DNA of 64,000 nucleotides from JAEUMG01 sp046349315 (GTDB lineage: Bacteria > Pseudomonadota > Alphaproteobacteria > Rhizobiales > Aestuariivirgaceae), in contig JAXMCQ010000009.1 of assembly GCA_046349315.1 (NCBI GenBank), forward strand, positions 62,001 through 126,000. Reading direction: 5' to 3'. A program made the position numbers and the translations under genes. The notes under the pieces were generated by a model. That model saw only the letters and a list, made by a program, of their open reading frames with translations. It had not been told where the DNA came from and did no database searches. This document shows positions 52,219-60,474 of the stretch, one piece after another. Each line of letters begins with the position of its first letter. Positions within the stretch are counted from its first letter, which is position 1.

Positions 52219-52356
52219 GACGATCTCTCCCTTGGACAGCGCACCGGCATTCCGCACGGGGATGACGGGCCATTGTCGCTCATTTCCGTGCAAATGAAAT
52301 CGTAACTTTGGCGGGCGTCACCGAATAATCGGAATTATGCAAAAAATGTGCGCCGC

Positions 52357-53040
52357 TCACAGCGCCTGATAATCGGCCCGCGCCGTTTCATACTCGAACA
52401 GGATTGGGGCCGGGCGCTCCGGCATCCAGGCCTCGGCCGCTTGACCCGCCATCAAGGCGCAAGCCCGCGTCGTATCGGCAACGGCGCCCCCATAAAGCCG
52501 GTTGGCGAGATTGAGGATTGCTACCTCATGCATCGCTTCGGTGCCGCTGCCGCAGGCATCCTTGACGAGGAGGACATGGAAACCGGAAACGATGGCGTCG
52601 CGCACCGAAGCAGCGACGCAAGCCTCGCTCCACACACCCGCAACGATCAGCCATTCGATTCCGGCTTTCCGCAAGGCCGGCAAGAGATCGCCTTCGCAAA
52701 AGGCGCTGGCATCGTTCTTGATGATCACCGTCTCGCCCGGCAACGGTGTCACTTCACGACAGATTTCGGTTGCCGGATTGCTGACATCGCTGAAGCTCGG
52801 CGCTCCGTCCTTGGCGATGGGCTCGAAGGGCCGCGGCGGCACGCGTTTAAAATCGCGCTTATAAGCGGCATGAAAAATCGAAAGCTTGTTCCGCCGCGCG
52901 CTGTCGAGCAATGCCTTCGCATTGGCGATGACATTGGCAAAGCCCGCGACCTTGTAGAGCGGATCGGAACGCTGCTCTTCCTGGAAGTCGACCAGCAGCA
53001 GGCCGGCTTTCTTGCGGTCGAGGACGAGGCTCTGCCTCAT
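52357..53040 (-). CDS. Isochorismatase-family cysteine hydrolase
   Basis: Amidase-type hydrolase of 227 residues with the catalytic triad Asp18 (LLVDFQEE), Lys108 (VIIKNDASAF) and Cys141 (VWSEACVAASVRDA). The family includes N-carbamoylsarcosine amidase, ureidoacrylate hydrolase and nicotinamidase. The ATG overlaps the M24 hydrolase stop by four bases. Co-occurrence with M24, GlxA-type regulator and a binding protein fits catabolism of a methylated or amidated amine. The exact substrate is not readable. Confidence 0.9.
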   Translation of the reverse strand: MRQSLVLDRKKAGLLLVDFQEEQRSDPLYKVAGFANVIANAKALLDSARRNKLSIFHAAYKRDFKRVPPRPFEPIAKDGAPSFSDVSNPATEICREVTPLPGETVIIKNDASAFCEGDLLPALRKAGIEWLIVAGVWSEACVAASVRDAIVSGFHVLLVKDACGSGTEAMHEVAILNLANRLYGGAVADTTRACALMAGQAAEAWMPERPAPILFEYETARADYQAL

Positions 53041-54335
53041 GCCCCGAGCAACTCATCCTCGAACGGAAAGCGCGAGATGCGCTCGATGCCGGTCTCGGTC
53101 ACCAAGACTTCCTCCTCGAGCTTGACGCCCTCCGAACCGTTCTTCTCGCCGATATAGCTCTCGACACTCACCACCATGCCGGGCTGCAGGATCCCTTCGC
53201 GTCCATAGGTCGCGAAATCCATGGCATGGGCGATAAACGGCGTCTCGCCATGCATGCCGACGCCATGCATCACCGACGTATAGCGCTGGTCGACGAAACG
53301 CCGCGGGATTTTCCAGGCGCGCTCGGCGATCTCGCGGAAGCTCAAGCCCGGCTTGATGATCGCGATATTATGCTGAACCTGATCATAAGACATGCGGTAG
53401 AGCGCTTTCTGATAGGCGGTAGGCTTTCCCGGCCCGCAGCGGAAGGTGCGGGAGAAATCGGAATAATAGCCATAGCAGCCGATCGTATCGGTATCCAAGG
53501 CGACGAGTTCGCCGGGCCTGATCCGCCGCCCGCTCGCCTCGTTGAACCACGGATTGGTGCGCTGGCCGGAGGTCAAAAGCCGCGTTTCGATGAATTCGCC
53601 GCCCTGCCGGATCACTTCATGATACATGACGGCGAAAAGCTCGTTCTCGCTGATGCCGGGCTTGATCGCATCGCGCACGGCGGCAACCGCCGCTTCAGCG
53701 CCCGTCATGCTGATCTGCAGGCATTTGATCTCTTCATCGGTCTTGATCGCCCTGACGCCGAGGATTTCGCCTTGGCAATCGCGCACGGTGAGCCCCTGCT
53801 TCTCCAGCGCCACGGCCTGTAAGTGGCTGCAGCGGTCCATGCCGATCTTCTTCGATGTTCCGCCATATTGGCGCATGAGATCGGCGATCTCGGCGGCGAA
53901 GGGGCCTGTCGTTTCCTCATCGCGCGCATTGACGGAGGACCAGACGAGCTTGCTCGGCCGTGCCTCGTCGACGGTCTCAAGACACATGCTCACATGATAG
54001 CTTTGCGGATATTCGAAAAGGATGATCGGCCCTTCGGTCGGTACGAAGAAATAGCGCGTCGAATTGCGCAGGAAATAGCCGAACATGTTGCGCGATCCCG
54101 TCGCATAGCGCTGGTTATAGGGATCGAACAGCAGGATCGCGCCGTAGTCAGCCGCCTTCATCCAGGTACGCAGTTTCTGCAGGCGCTCGGCGCGCAGCTT
54201 GACCGCATTGACGGCGGAAGGCTCGGTATCGGAGAGCCACATGCTGTTGGCGGGATCGGCTGCGGAAGGATGTCGCATGCGATCGGCGAAATCGACATCG
54301 TCGGTTTTGTCGGGATCGAAGACGACAATGCTCAT
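53037..54335 (-). CDS. M24-family metallohydrolase, DddP/creatinase-like
   Basis: Pita-bread-fold hydrolase of 432 residues from ATG 54335, preceded by GAGG. Metal ligands are Asp281 and Asp283, Asp293, His357, Glu392 and Glu407. An N-terminal creatinase-type domain covers about 50-190. The stretch GGEFIETRLLTSGQRTNPWF and the paired DTD resemble the DMSP lyase DddP. The residue six after the metal His, an essential Asp in DddP as I recall it, is Gly363 here, so DMSP lyase activity is doubtful. A peptidase, ectoine- or creatine-type hydrolase is more likely. Confidence 0.88.
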   Translation of the reverse strand: MSIVVFDPDKTDDVDFADRMRHPSAADPANSMWLSDTEPSAVNAVKLRAERLQKLRTWMKAADYGAILLFDPYNQRYATGSRNMFGYFLRNSTRYFFVPTEGPIILFEYPQSYHVSMCLETVDEARPSKLVWSSVNARDEETTGPFAAEIADLMRQYGGTSKKIGMDRCSHLQAVALEKQGLTVRDCQGEILGVRAIKTDEEIKCLQISMTGAEAAVAAVRDAIKPGISENELFAVMYHEVIRQGGEFIETRLLTSGQRTNPWFNEASGRRIRPGELVALDTDTIGCYGYYSDFSRTFRCGPGKPTAYQKALYRMSYDQVQHNIAIIKPGLSFREIAERAWKIPRRFVDQRYTSVMHGVGMHGETPFIAHAMDFATYGREGILQPGMVVSVESYIGEKNGSEGVKLEEEVLVTETGIERISRFPFEDELLGA

Positions 54336-54421
54336 GGGAACCTCGGCGGAAAATGGCGATTGTGCGATGCTCGGCCAGCCCCATCTCGGCCACTGTGCAG
54401 GTTTCTGTGCCAACTGTGCGG

Positions 54422-55396
54422 TTAGCGCTTCCTCACCTTCCTTGGCGTCTCGCGATAGGTCTGCCGGAACGCTCGCACAAAGGACGAAAAACTGGCATAG
54501 CCGCAGGCAAGCCCAACTTCGCGCACCGACATCGTCGAGTGCTGGAGCAGGTCGCGCGCCCGCTGCATCCGCATCTGGCGATAGAAATCGGCGGGGCTCT
54601 GATCGAGCTCGGCGCGAAAGGCGCGCTCGAGCCGCCCCATCGAAACGCCGAGATGGCGGGCGATCGCCGCAATCGCCCCACCCGCTTCGATCGTGCTTTC
54701 CATGCGCCCCGCCGCATCGAGCACCAATTCATCACGGATGCCGGTGCGCAGGCGCAATTGCAATCGCTCGCGATCGGTGGACGAGCGGATACGGTCATGC
54801 ACGAACCATTCGGCGACGCGCCTTGCCATGTCCTCGCCGTGATGGCGCGTAAGCATGTCGAGCATCATGTCGAAAGCGCCAATCCCGCCGGCCGAAGTAA
54901 ACCGCGTCCGGTCGATCACATAGATCGAGCGCACCAGGGCGAGATGTGGGAAGGCTTCCGAAAAGGCGGGCTGGCTCTGCCAGTGCAAGGTCGATTGATG
55001 ATTGTCGAGAAGCCCGGCACGCGCCAAGTAGAAGGCGCCATCCGCCACGCTTCCGATATGGGCGCCGTCGCTCAAACATTTCCTGATCCAGGCGAGCGGG
55101 TGCTTCTCCGGGCGCCGGTCGGCATCGCCGCCTGAGCAGATCACGATGAAATCGGCATGGGGTGCGTTCCGCGCCGTATGATCGGGCGCGATGACGATGC
55201 CGTTGGAGGCGGTGATGGTGCCCGCCTCGCTGCCGACGGTGATCCATTCGTAAAGCGGGCGCCCGGCAATCGCATTGGCGGCGCGCAAGGGCTCGATGAC
55301 CGCGCTAAAGGCCATCATTGGAAAGCCCGGAAACACCAGCACCGCAAACCGCCGCGGCGCCGGCGACTCGCGCTGCGAAGTCTTCGATCTCTTCAT
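54422..55396 (-). CDS. GlxA-type AraC-family transcriptional regulator (GbdR/CdhR-like)
   Basis: Regulator of 324 residues: N-terminal DJ-1/GATase1-like domain and C-terminal AraC helix-turn-helix pair. In the elbow GSVADGAFYLARAGLL the usual Cys is missing, as in the non-enzymatic sensor forms GbdR and CdhR, which respond to glycine betaine and carnitine. The DNA-binding part is IAAIARHLGVSMGRLERAF and VREVGLACGYASFSSFVRAF. It is in the same minus-strand run as the M24, isochorismatase and PhyH genes, so it likely senses their pathway compound. Confidence 0.9.
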   Translation of the reverse strand: MKRSKTSQRESPAPRRFAVLVFPGFPMMAFSAVIEPLRAANAIAGRPLYEWITVGSEAGTITASNGIVIAPDHTARNAPHADFIVICSGGDADRRPEKHPLAWIRKCLSDGAHIGSVADGAFYLARAGLLDNHQSTLHWQSQPAFSEAFPHLALVRSIYVIDRTRFTSAGGIGAFDMMLDMLTRHHGEDMARRVAEWFVHDRIRSSTDRERLQLRLRTGIRDELVLDAAGRMESTIEAGGAIAAIARHLGVSMGRLERAFRAELDQSPADFYRQMRMQRARDLLQHSTMSVREVGLACGYASFSSFVRAFRQTYRETPRKVRKR

Positions 55397-55412
55397 TCCC
55401 GTCGGTCGCGTC

Positions 55413-56288
55413 TCAGTTCCACCAGCCCTTGTGATCCTTCTTCGGCTGCCGGAGCACGCCGTCGCCGGGGCTGGGCGGCTCGATTTCCATAAGATAGCGC
55501 TTCACCGGACTCATGCGCGCATAGAGTTCGGGCGTCAGATAGTCGAGTTGCAGCAATTGTTGCGGCAAGTCGCGGCGCGTGTATGTGAGATGCAGCATGC
55601 GCCGCGGCGAGTCCGATTTCTTCAAGGTTCCCGCATGCCACATGGAGGAATTGCAGATGATCGCCGAGCCTTTCCGCGCTTGGACCAGCAATTCGCCGGG
55701 ATAGGGAGCCGACAGATCCTTTGGGACGCGCGCTTCGTCATCGGGTGAAAGCGGCTGAGGCTCCCAATCGCCGATATTCACGTATGGCACATTGATCGGC
55801 GCCCAGTGATGCGATCCCGGAACGATCCGCGTCGGGCCGTTCTCGAGCGTCATGTCGTCGAACATGATCATCGAGTTCACGACCCACCAGTCGTCGTCGA
55901 ATTTCTTCGGCACGTCGACATGCAGATCCTGATGGCCATATCCCTTCACCGGATCGCGCAGATTGGCGCCATGCAGTTTGATTTCGCCCAGGAGATAGGC
56001 CGATGCGGCGAGGACTTCCGGGATCCACAGACACTTGTCGAAAGCTTCGGTCTTGTTGAAGATATTGGATATGCGCCGCGCGCCTGGCTCCACATGCACC
56101 TCGTGGCCGCCCTGCTCCTTCTCGGCGGCGTGGATGCGTTCAAAGGCATTGCGCATATTCTCACAGTCTTCGGGGGTCAGTACATTTTCGACAATGAAAT
56201 AGCCTTCATGGTCGAGCTGCTTCTTCTGCTGATCCGACAAAGTGCTGGACGTGACGCCGAGCTCCCGAAGCGCGTGCCTCGTATACAT
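55413..56288 (-). CDS. Phytanoyl-CoA dioxygenase (PhyH) family protein
   Basis: Fe(II)/2-oxoglutarate-dependent hydroxylase-like protein of 291 residues. The iron facial triad is visible as His119-x-Asp121 (GYGHQDLHVD) and His218 (MWHAGTL), with the 2-oxoglutarate Arg at about 229 (SPRRMLHLTY). The family covers ectoine hydroxylase EctD and many specialised hydroxylases. It leads the minus-strand run toward the GlxA regulator and M24 gene, with GGGAGGGG ahead of the ATG. It may introduce the hydroxyl that starts the catabolic path; substrate not known. Confidence 0.88.
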   Translation of the reverse strand: MYTRHALRELGVTSSTLSDQQKKQLDHEGYFIVENVLTPEDCENMRNAFERIHAAEKEQGGHEVHVEPGARRISNIFNKTEAFDKCLWIPEVLAASAYLLGEIKLHGANLRDPVKGYGHQDLHVDVPKKFDDDWWVVNSMIMFDDMTLENGPTRIVPGSHHWAPINVPYVNIGDWEPQPLSPDDEARVPKDLSAPYPGELLVQARKGSAIICNSSMWHAGTLKKSDSPRRMLHLTYTRRDLPQQLLQLDYLTPELYARMSPVKRYLMEIEPPSPGDGVLRQPKKDHKGWWN

Positions 56289-56369
56289 GAACCCCTCCCA
56301 TAGCTGGCTGGTTCCGAGCCCAAAGCTATATCAAACTCCCGCCTCTGGACAGAACGCCATTCGCGCGGC

Positions 56370-57677
56370 ATGAGACCCGCCATGCCTGAAAAATTGCCCC
56401 TTCCCCCCGGCTACAAGCCGCAGACCACCGAAACGCTGAGCACCTATCTGGGAAGTCTTGCGCAACTGCGCGACCGTTTGGGCGGCAATCCCGCGACGTG
56501 GCGCATCGAGGAAGTCGGCGACGGCAATCTCAATCTCGTCTTCAAGGTCTATGGGGCGAAATCGGGCGTCGCCGTCAAACAGGCGCTGCCCTATGTGCGC
56601 CTGGTTGGTGAGGCCTGGCCTCTGCCCTTGTCGCGCGCCCATTTCGAACACATGGCGCTCTCCGAACAGGCGCGTCTGTCGCCGGGCTTGACGCCGGAAA
56701 TTTTCCATTACGACGAGAGCCAGGCGCTCATCGTCATGGAATTGCTCGAGCCCCATATCATCATGCGCCGCGGCATGATCGCAGCCCAAGAGTATCCCCG
56801 TTTCGCCGAGGCGATCTCGACCTTCATGGCGAACTCTCTCTATTTCACCTCGGACTTGGCGCTCACCGCCGAGAAGAAAAAGGCGATGATCGCGGCCTTT
56901 GCCGGCAACACCGCATTGTGCAAGATCACTGAGGATCTGATCTTCACCGATCCCTATCGCATTGCCAAGCTCAACCGCTGGACGAGCCCCGAGCTCGACC
57001 GCTACGCCGCGCAATGGCGCGCGGATGGCGATCTGAAAGTGGCGATCTCGCGCCTCAAGCTCAAATTCTTGAGCGAGGCGCAAGCCATGCTGCATGGCGA
57101 CCTGCATACGGGCTCGGTCATGCTTACCGAGAGCGACACCCGCGTGATCGATCCCGAATTCGCTTTCATGGGACCAATGGGCTTCGACACCGGCGCCGTC
57201 ATCGCCAATTTCCTGTTGAGTTACTTCTCGCAGGACGGCCATGAGGAACGCCCTGGTGCCCGCGATCGCTATCGCGAATGGATACTCGCCACCACCGAGA
57301 CGATCTGGACGCTGTTCGATCAAAAATTCCGGGCGAACTGGATCGCGCATCCGACCGGCGATGCCTATCCGCCCGATCTCTTCCAAGGTCCTCTTGGCGC
57401 CGAGCGCCTCGCTGCCGAACGCAACGCCTATATGCAATCCTTATGGAAGGACACTGTCGGCTTCGCCGCCGCCAAGATGATCCGCCGCATCCTTGGGCTC
57501 GCCCACAATATCGATCTCGACTGGATCAAGGATCAGAAATTGCGCGCCAGCTGCGAGGCCCGTGCCCTTCTCCTCGCCCGCGACATGATGGTGAATCCGG
57601 AAAACTACCTGGCGCCCGGAGATCTTATCGATGCTGCTCGCCGCATGCGCAGTGTCATGCCGGAGCTTAATGTTTGA
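56370..57677 (+). CDS. mtnK: Methylthioribose kinase
   Basis: Aminoglycoside-phosphotransferase-fold kinase of 435 residues that phosphorylates 5-methylthioribose in the methionine salvage path. Key stretches are VGDGNLNLVFKVYGAKSG (nucleotide loop), PYVRLVGEAWPLPLSRA, MLHGDLHTGSVML (catalytic His-Gly-Asp) and IDPEFAFMGPMGFDTG (metal-binding, DPEF). All match MtnK rather than general choline kinases. ATG 56382 (MPEKLPLPPG) is an alternative start. mtnA is not in the window. A ribose-type ABC importer follows 213 bp later, hinting that methylthioribose is taken up from outside. Confidence 0.9.
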   Translation: MRPAMPEKLPLPPGYKPQTTETLSTYLGSLAQLRDRLGGNPATWRIEEVGDGNLNLVFKVYGAKSGVAVKQALPYVRLVGEAWPLPLSRAHFEHMALSEQARLSPGLTPEIFHYDESQALIVMELLEPHIIMRRGMIAAQEYPRFAEAISTFMANSLYFTSDLALTAEKKKAMIAAFAGNTALCKITEDLIFTDPYRIAKLNRWTSPELDRYAAQWRADGDLKVAISRLKLKFLSEAQAMLHGDLHTGSVMLTESDTRVIDPEFAFMGPMGFDTGAVIANFLLSYFSQDGHEERPGARDRYREWILATTETIWTLFDQKFRANWIAHPTGDAYPPDLFQGPLGAERLAAERNAYMQSLWKDTVGFAAAKMIRRILGLAHNIDLDWIKDQKLRASCEARALLLARDMMVNPENYLAPGDLIDAARRMRSVMPELNV

Positions 57678-57890
57678 GCAGTGGCGCATCTCGCAATTGC
57701 AGCAATTAATGCTGCCACGCAACATCGATTTGTATGACAAAACCACTGGACAATTGCCCTGAGGCGTCCGAATGTTGCGCCGGGCACTGAACGCCGACAC
57801 TGCGCAAAAATCAACACATAATTTGCGTTTCAGGCCGTGGCGGATCAGGGAGTGTGCCGCCTGAATTTGACGACGTGTGGAGGAACCCCA
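57678..57890. promoter_or_regulatory. Leader of the ribose-type ABC importer with an operator-like dyad
   Basis: The 213-bp spacer carries the perfect dyad GCAGCA-ATTAA-TGCTGC at 57699-57715, a size suiting a LacI- or DeoR-type operator. GGAGG lies before the ATG at 57891. No SAM riboswitch pattern was recognised. A separate promoter for the transporter genes here is plausible. Confidence 0.4.
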
Positions 57891-58919
57891 ATGAATTTGG
57901 ATGAACTGATCAAGGAAGCGGCGACACGCCGCGATGTATTCAAGAAGGTCGGCTCGACCGCGCTTGCCGGTGCCTTGCTGGCGAGTGCCGGCTTCGATCC
58001 GGCGATCGCCCAGGAATTGAAGAAGTCATCGAAGCCGCTTAAGGCCGCCTTCTCCAATGCCGGTCTTCAAGCGACTTGGTGCGCGCAGGGCAAGCAGGCT
58101 GCCGAAGCCTGGGGCGCCCTCATGAATGTCGAGGTCACCTGGTTCGACGGCGAATTGTCCGCGACCAAGCAGCGTGCGTCGATCGACAACATGGCATCCC
58201 AGACCTGGGACTTCGCGGCGATCCAGCCCTTCGGCATCGGTACGCTCGTCGATCCGGTCAACAAGATGATCAATGCCGGCATTCCGGTGATCGGCATGGA
58301 TACGCTGATCGCGCCTCCCGGCACCATCGCCATTCACACCGAAATCGCGCCCGACAATATCTTCATGGGCTCGGTCGTGACGCAGCAGATCATGAATGCG
58401 ATCGGCGGCAAGGGCAATGTCGTGATGACCCAAGGCGCCCTCGGCCACTCCGGCGCGCAAGGCCGCGCCAAGGGCTTCAAGCAGATCGTCGCCAATTATC
58501 CGGACGTGAAGGTCATCAACGAAGAGCCCGCCGATTGGGACGTCACCAAGGTGGCGCGCATCTGGGACTCGGTCCTGACCCAGAATCCGGACATCGCCGG
58601 TGCCTTCTTCCACAATGACGACATGGCGCTCGCCGCCTACAATGTCATGAAGGCCAAGAACCGTACCGGCATCGTCATCGGCGGCGTCGATGCCATGCCA
58701 CCCGCGGTGAACGCGGTGCTCGACGGCGTCATGCTCGCGACCGTGCGCAATCCCTCCTGCCGTATCCATGGCTGGTCGGTTGCGGCTGGTGTCGCGGCGG
58801 TTGCCGGCGGCGAGAAGACCGGCAAGGACATTCCGGACTTCATCCTGGCCGACGGCCCGGTCGTGACGAAGGAAACCGCGCCCGGCATGCTGTGGCTGCA
58901 GAAGAACTTCCTCATCTGA
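57891..58919 (+). CDS. Ribose-type ABC transporter periplasmic binding protein (Tat-type signal)
   Basis: Peripla_BP_4 sugar-binding protein of 342 residues from ATG 57891, behind GTGGAGG. The N-terminus has a twin-arginine pattern TRRDVFKKVGSTALAGALLA and an AIAQ cleavage site. The body shows features of the RbsB/XylF group: DVTKVARIWDSVLTQNPDIAGAFF-type repeats (HNDDMALAAYNVM) and IVIGGVDAMPPAVNAVLDG. It feeds the downstream ATPase and permease. Given mtnK upstream, candidate ligands are methylthioribose, ribose or xylose. Confidence 0.9.
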   Translation: MNLDELIKEAATRRDVFKKVGSTALAGALLASAGFDPAIAQELKKSSKPLKAAFSNAGLQATWCAQGKQAAEAWGALMNVEVTWFDGELSATKQRASIDNMASQTWDFAAIQPFGIGTLVDPVNKMINAGIPVIGMDTLIAPPGTIAIHTEIAPDNIFMGSVVTQQIMNAIGGKGNVVMTQGALGHSGAQGRAKGFKQIVANYPDVKVINEEPADWDVTKVARIWDSVLTQNPDIAGAFFHNDDMALAAYNVMKAKNRTGIVIGGVDAMPPAVNAVLDGVMLATVRNPSCRIHGWSVAAGVAAVAGGEKTGKDIPDFILADGPVVTKETAPGMLWLQKNFLI

Positions 58920-58928
58920 TCGGTTGCG

Positions 58929-60449
58929 ATGGCCGAAGACGTGATTGATGCGAGCGGGGGTGGCGTGCCGCCCCCGCTCGAACTTATCGGCGTATCCAAA
59001 TCCTTTGGCGGCGTCGCGGCCTTGCGCGATGTGAGCTTCACGCTCGAAGCCGGCGAGATTCACGGGCTGGTCGGCGAAAACGGCGCCGGCAAATCGACGC
59101 TCATGAAGATTATTGCCGGCGTCCACACCGATTTCGAAGGTGTCATGAAGATCGACGGCAAGGAAGTGCGCCTCGCCTCGGCGCGCGATGCGTTGCATCA
59201 TTCGATCGGCATGGTGCACCAGGAATTGTCCGTCGTTGCCGATCTCTCGGTCGCCGAAAACGTATTCCTCGGCTCGCAGCCGGTCACTGCCGCCGGCACC
59301 ATCGATTGGCGGCGCATGAATCGCGAGGCGAAGAAGCTGCTCGCCAGCCTGGGCCTTGCCATCGATCCCACCACCCGCATGGGCTCATTGCCGGTCGGCC
59401 TCCAGCAATTGGTCGAACTGTCGCGCGTGCTCTTCTCCGGCGCCCGCATCATCATTCTCGACGAGCCGACCTCTGCGCTCTCGCCTCCGGAAGTGGCACG
59501 CCTCTTCAGCGTGTTGCGCAAATTGCGCGCCGAAGGTCACAGCCTCATCTTCATCTCGCATTTCTTGGACGACGTGATCGATATTTCCGATCGCATCACT
59601 GTGTTCCGCAATGGCCGCAAGGTCGCGACCGAAAGGGTCGCCGATCTCGATAAGCATAAGGTCATTGGCTACATGATCGGCCGCCACTCGGCTGAATTGC
59701 ATATGGGTGAGGCGGCCGAGCTTAAGAGCGACGATTCCAAGCCGATTGTGCTGACGGTTGAAAATGCGAGCGACGGCGGCGTGCTCGAAAGCTTCTCCAT
59801 GAACTTGCGCGCCGGCGAGATCACCGGCGTCTATGGCTTCATGGGCTGCGGCCAGATCGAATTGGCCCGCATGCTGTTCGGCAAACTGCCGGTGCGTCGC
59901 GGCAGCTTGAAGATCGACGGCAAGTCCGTGCGCTTTCCCTCGACCGCCGCGGCGCGCCGCGCCGGCATCGCATACTTGCCTGAGAACCGGCGGATGATGC
60001 TGTTCCGTGCCGAGCCCGTTTACAAGAACGTCTCGATCGCCATTCTCGGTCGCATCAATCGCCTGTGGCTCATGCCCGACAAGGAACGCGCCATCACCGA
60101 CGCCCATATCAAGGACCTGCAGATAAGGCCGCCGCGCAATTCCGCCCTCCTCGGTTCATTGTCGGGGGGCAATCAGCAGAAGGTCGCGCTCGCCAAATGG
60201 CTGACGCACCTGCCCAAGGTATTGATCCTCTCCGAACCGACCCGCGGCATGGATGTTGGCGCCAAGGAAGACGTGATCCGCATCCTCAAGACCTTGCGCG
60301 ACAAGGGTGTCGCGATCCTCGTTCTGTCGACCGAGCCCGAGACTATCCTGACGCTCGCCGACCGTGTAACAGTGATGAAGAAGGGTCAGGTGGCGCGCGA
60401 ATTCGCCGGCGGCCATATCGAGAAATCGGATCTGCTGGCGGCGGCATAG
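58929..60449 (+). CDS. Ribose/xylose-type ABC transporter ATPase (two domains)
   Basis: RbsA/XylG-like protein of 506 residues with two ABC domains. Domain 1: Walker A GLVGENGAGKSTLMKI, signature LPVGLQQLVELSRVL and Walker B RIIILDEPTSALSPPE. Domain 2: degenerate Walker A GFMGCGQIELARMLFG, signature LSGGNQQKVALAKWL and Walker B VLILSEPTRGMDVGAKED. The second Walker B has Ser-Glu in place of the usual Asp-Glu, normal in some RbsA-like proteins. It lies 9 bp after the binding protein gene. Confidence 0.93.
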   Translation: MAEDVIDASGGGVPPPLELIGVSKSFGGVAALRDVSFTLEAGEIHGLVGENGAGKSTLMKIIAGVHTDFEGVMKIDGKEVRLASARDALHHSIGMVHQELSVVADLSVAENVFLGSQPVTAAGTIDWRRMNREAKKLLASLGLAIDPTTRMGSLPVGLQQLVELSRVLFSGARIIILDEPTSALSPPEVARLFSVLRKLRAEGHSLIFISHFLDDVIDISDRITVFRNGRKVATERVADLDKHKVIGYMIGRHSAELHMGEAAELKSDDSKPIVLTVENASDGGVLESFSMNLRAGEITGVYGFMGCGQIELARMLFGKLPVRRGSLKIDGKSVRFPSTAAARRAGIAYLPENRRMMLFRAEPVYKNVSIAILGRINRLWLMPDKERAITDAHIKDLQIRPPRNSALLGSLSGGNQQKVALAKWLTHLPKVLILSEPTRGMDVGAKEDVIRILKTLRDKGVAILVLSTEPETILTLADRVTVMKKGQVAREFAGGHIEKSDLLAAA

Positions 60450-60474
60450 CGCCGGAGACTTGAGGGACTGGGGC

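Noticed and set aside
53037..54335. DMSP lyase DddP
   Set aside because: The overall resemblance is good but the position of the expected catalytic Asp is Gly363, so the name is not used.
57678..57890. SAM-type riboswitch linked to methionine salvage
   Set aside because: No conserved SAM-I or SAM-II core could be recognised by eye; only a short dyad is present.
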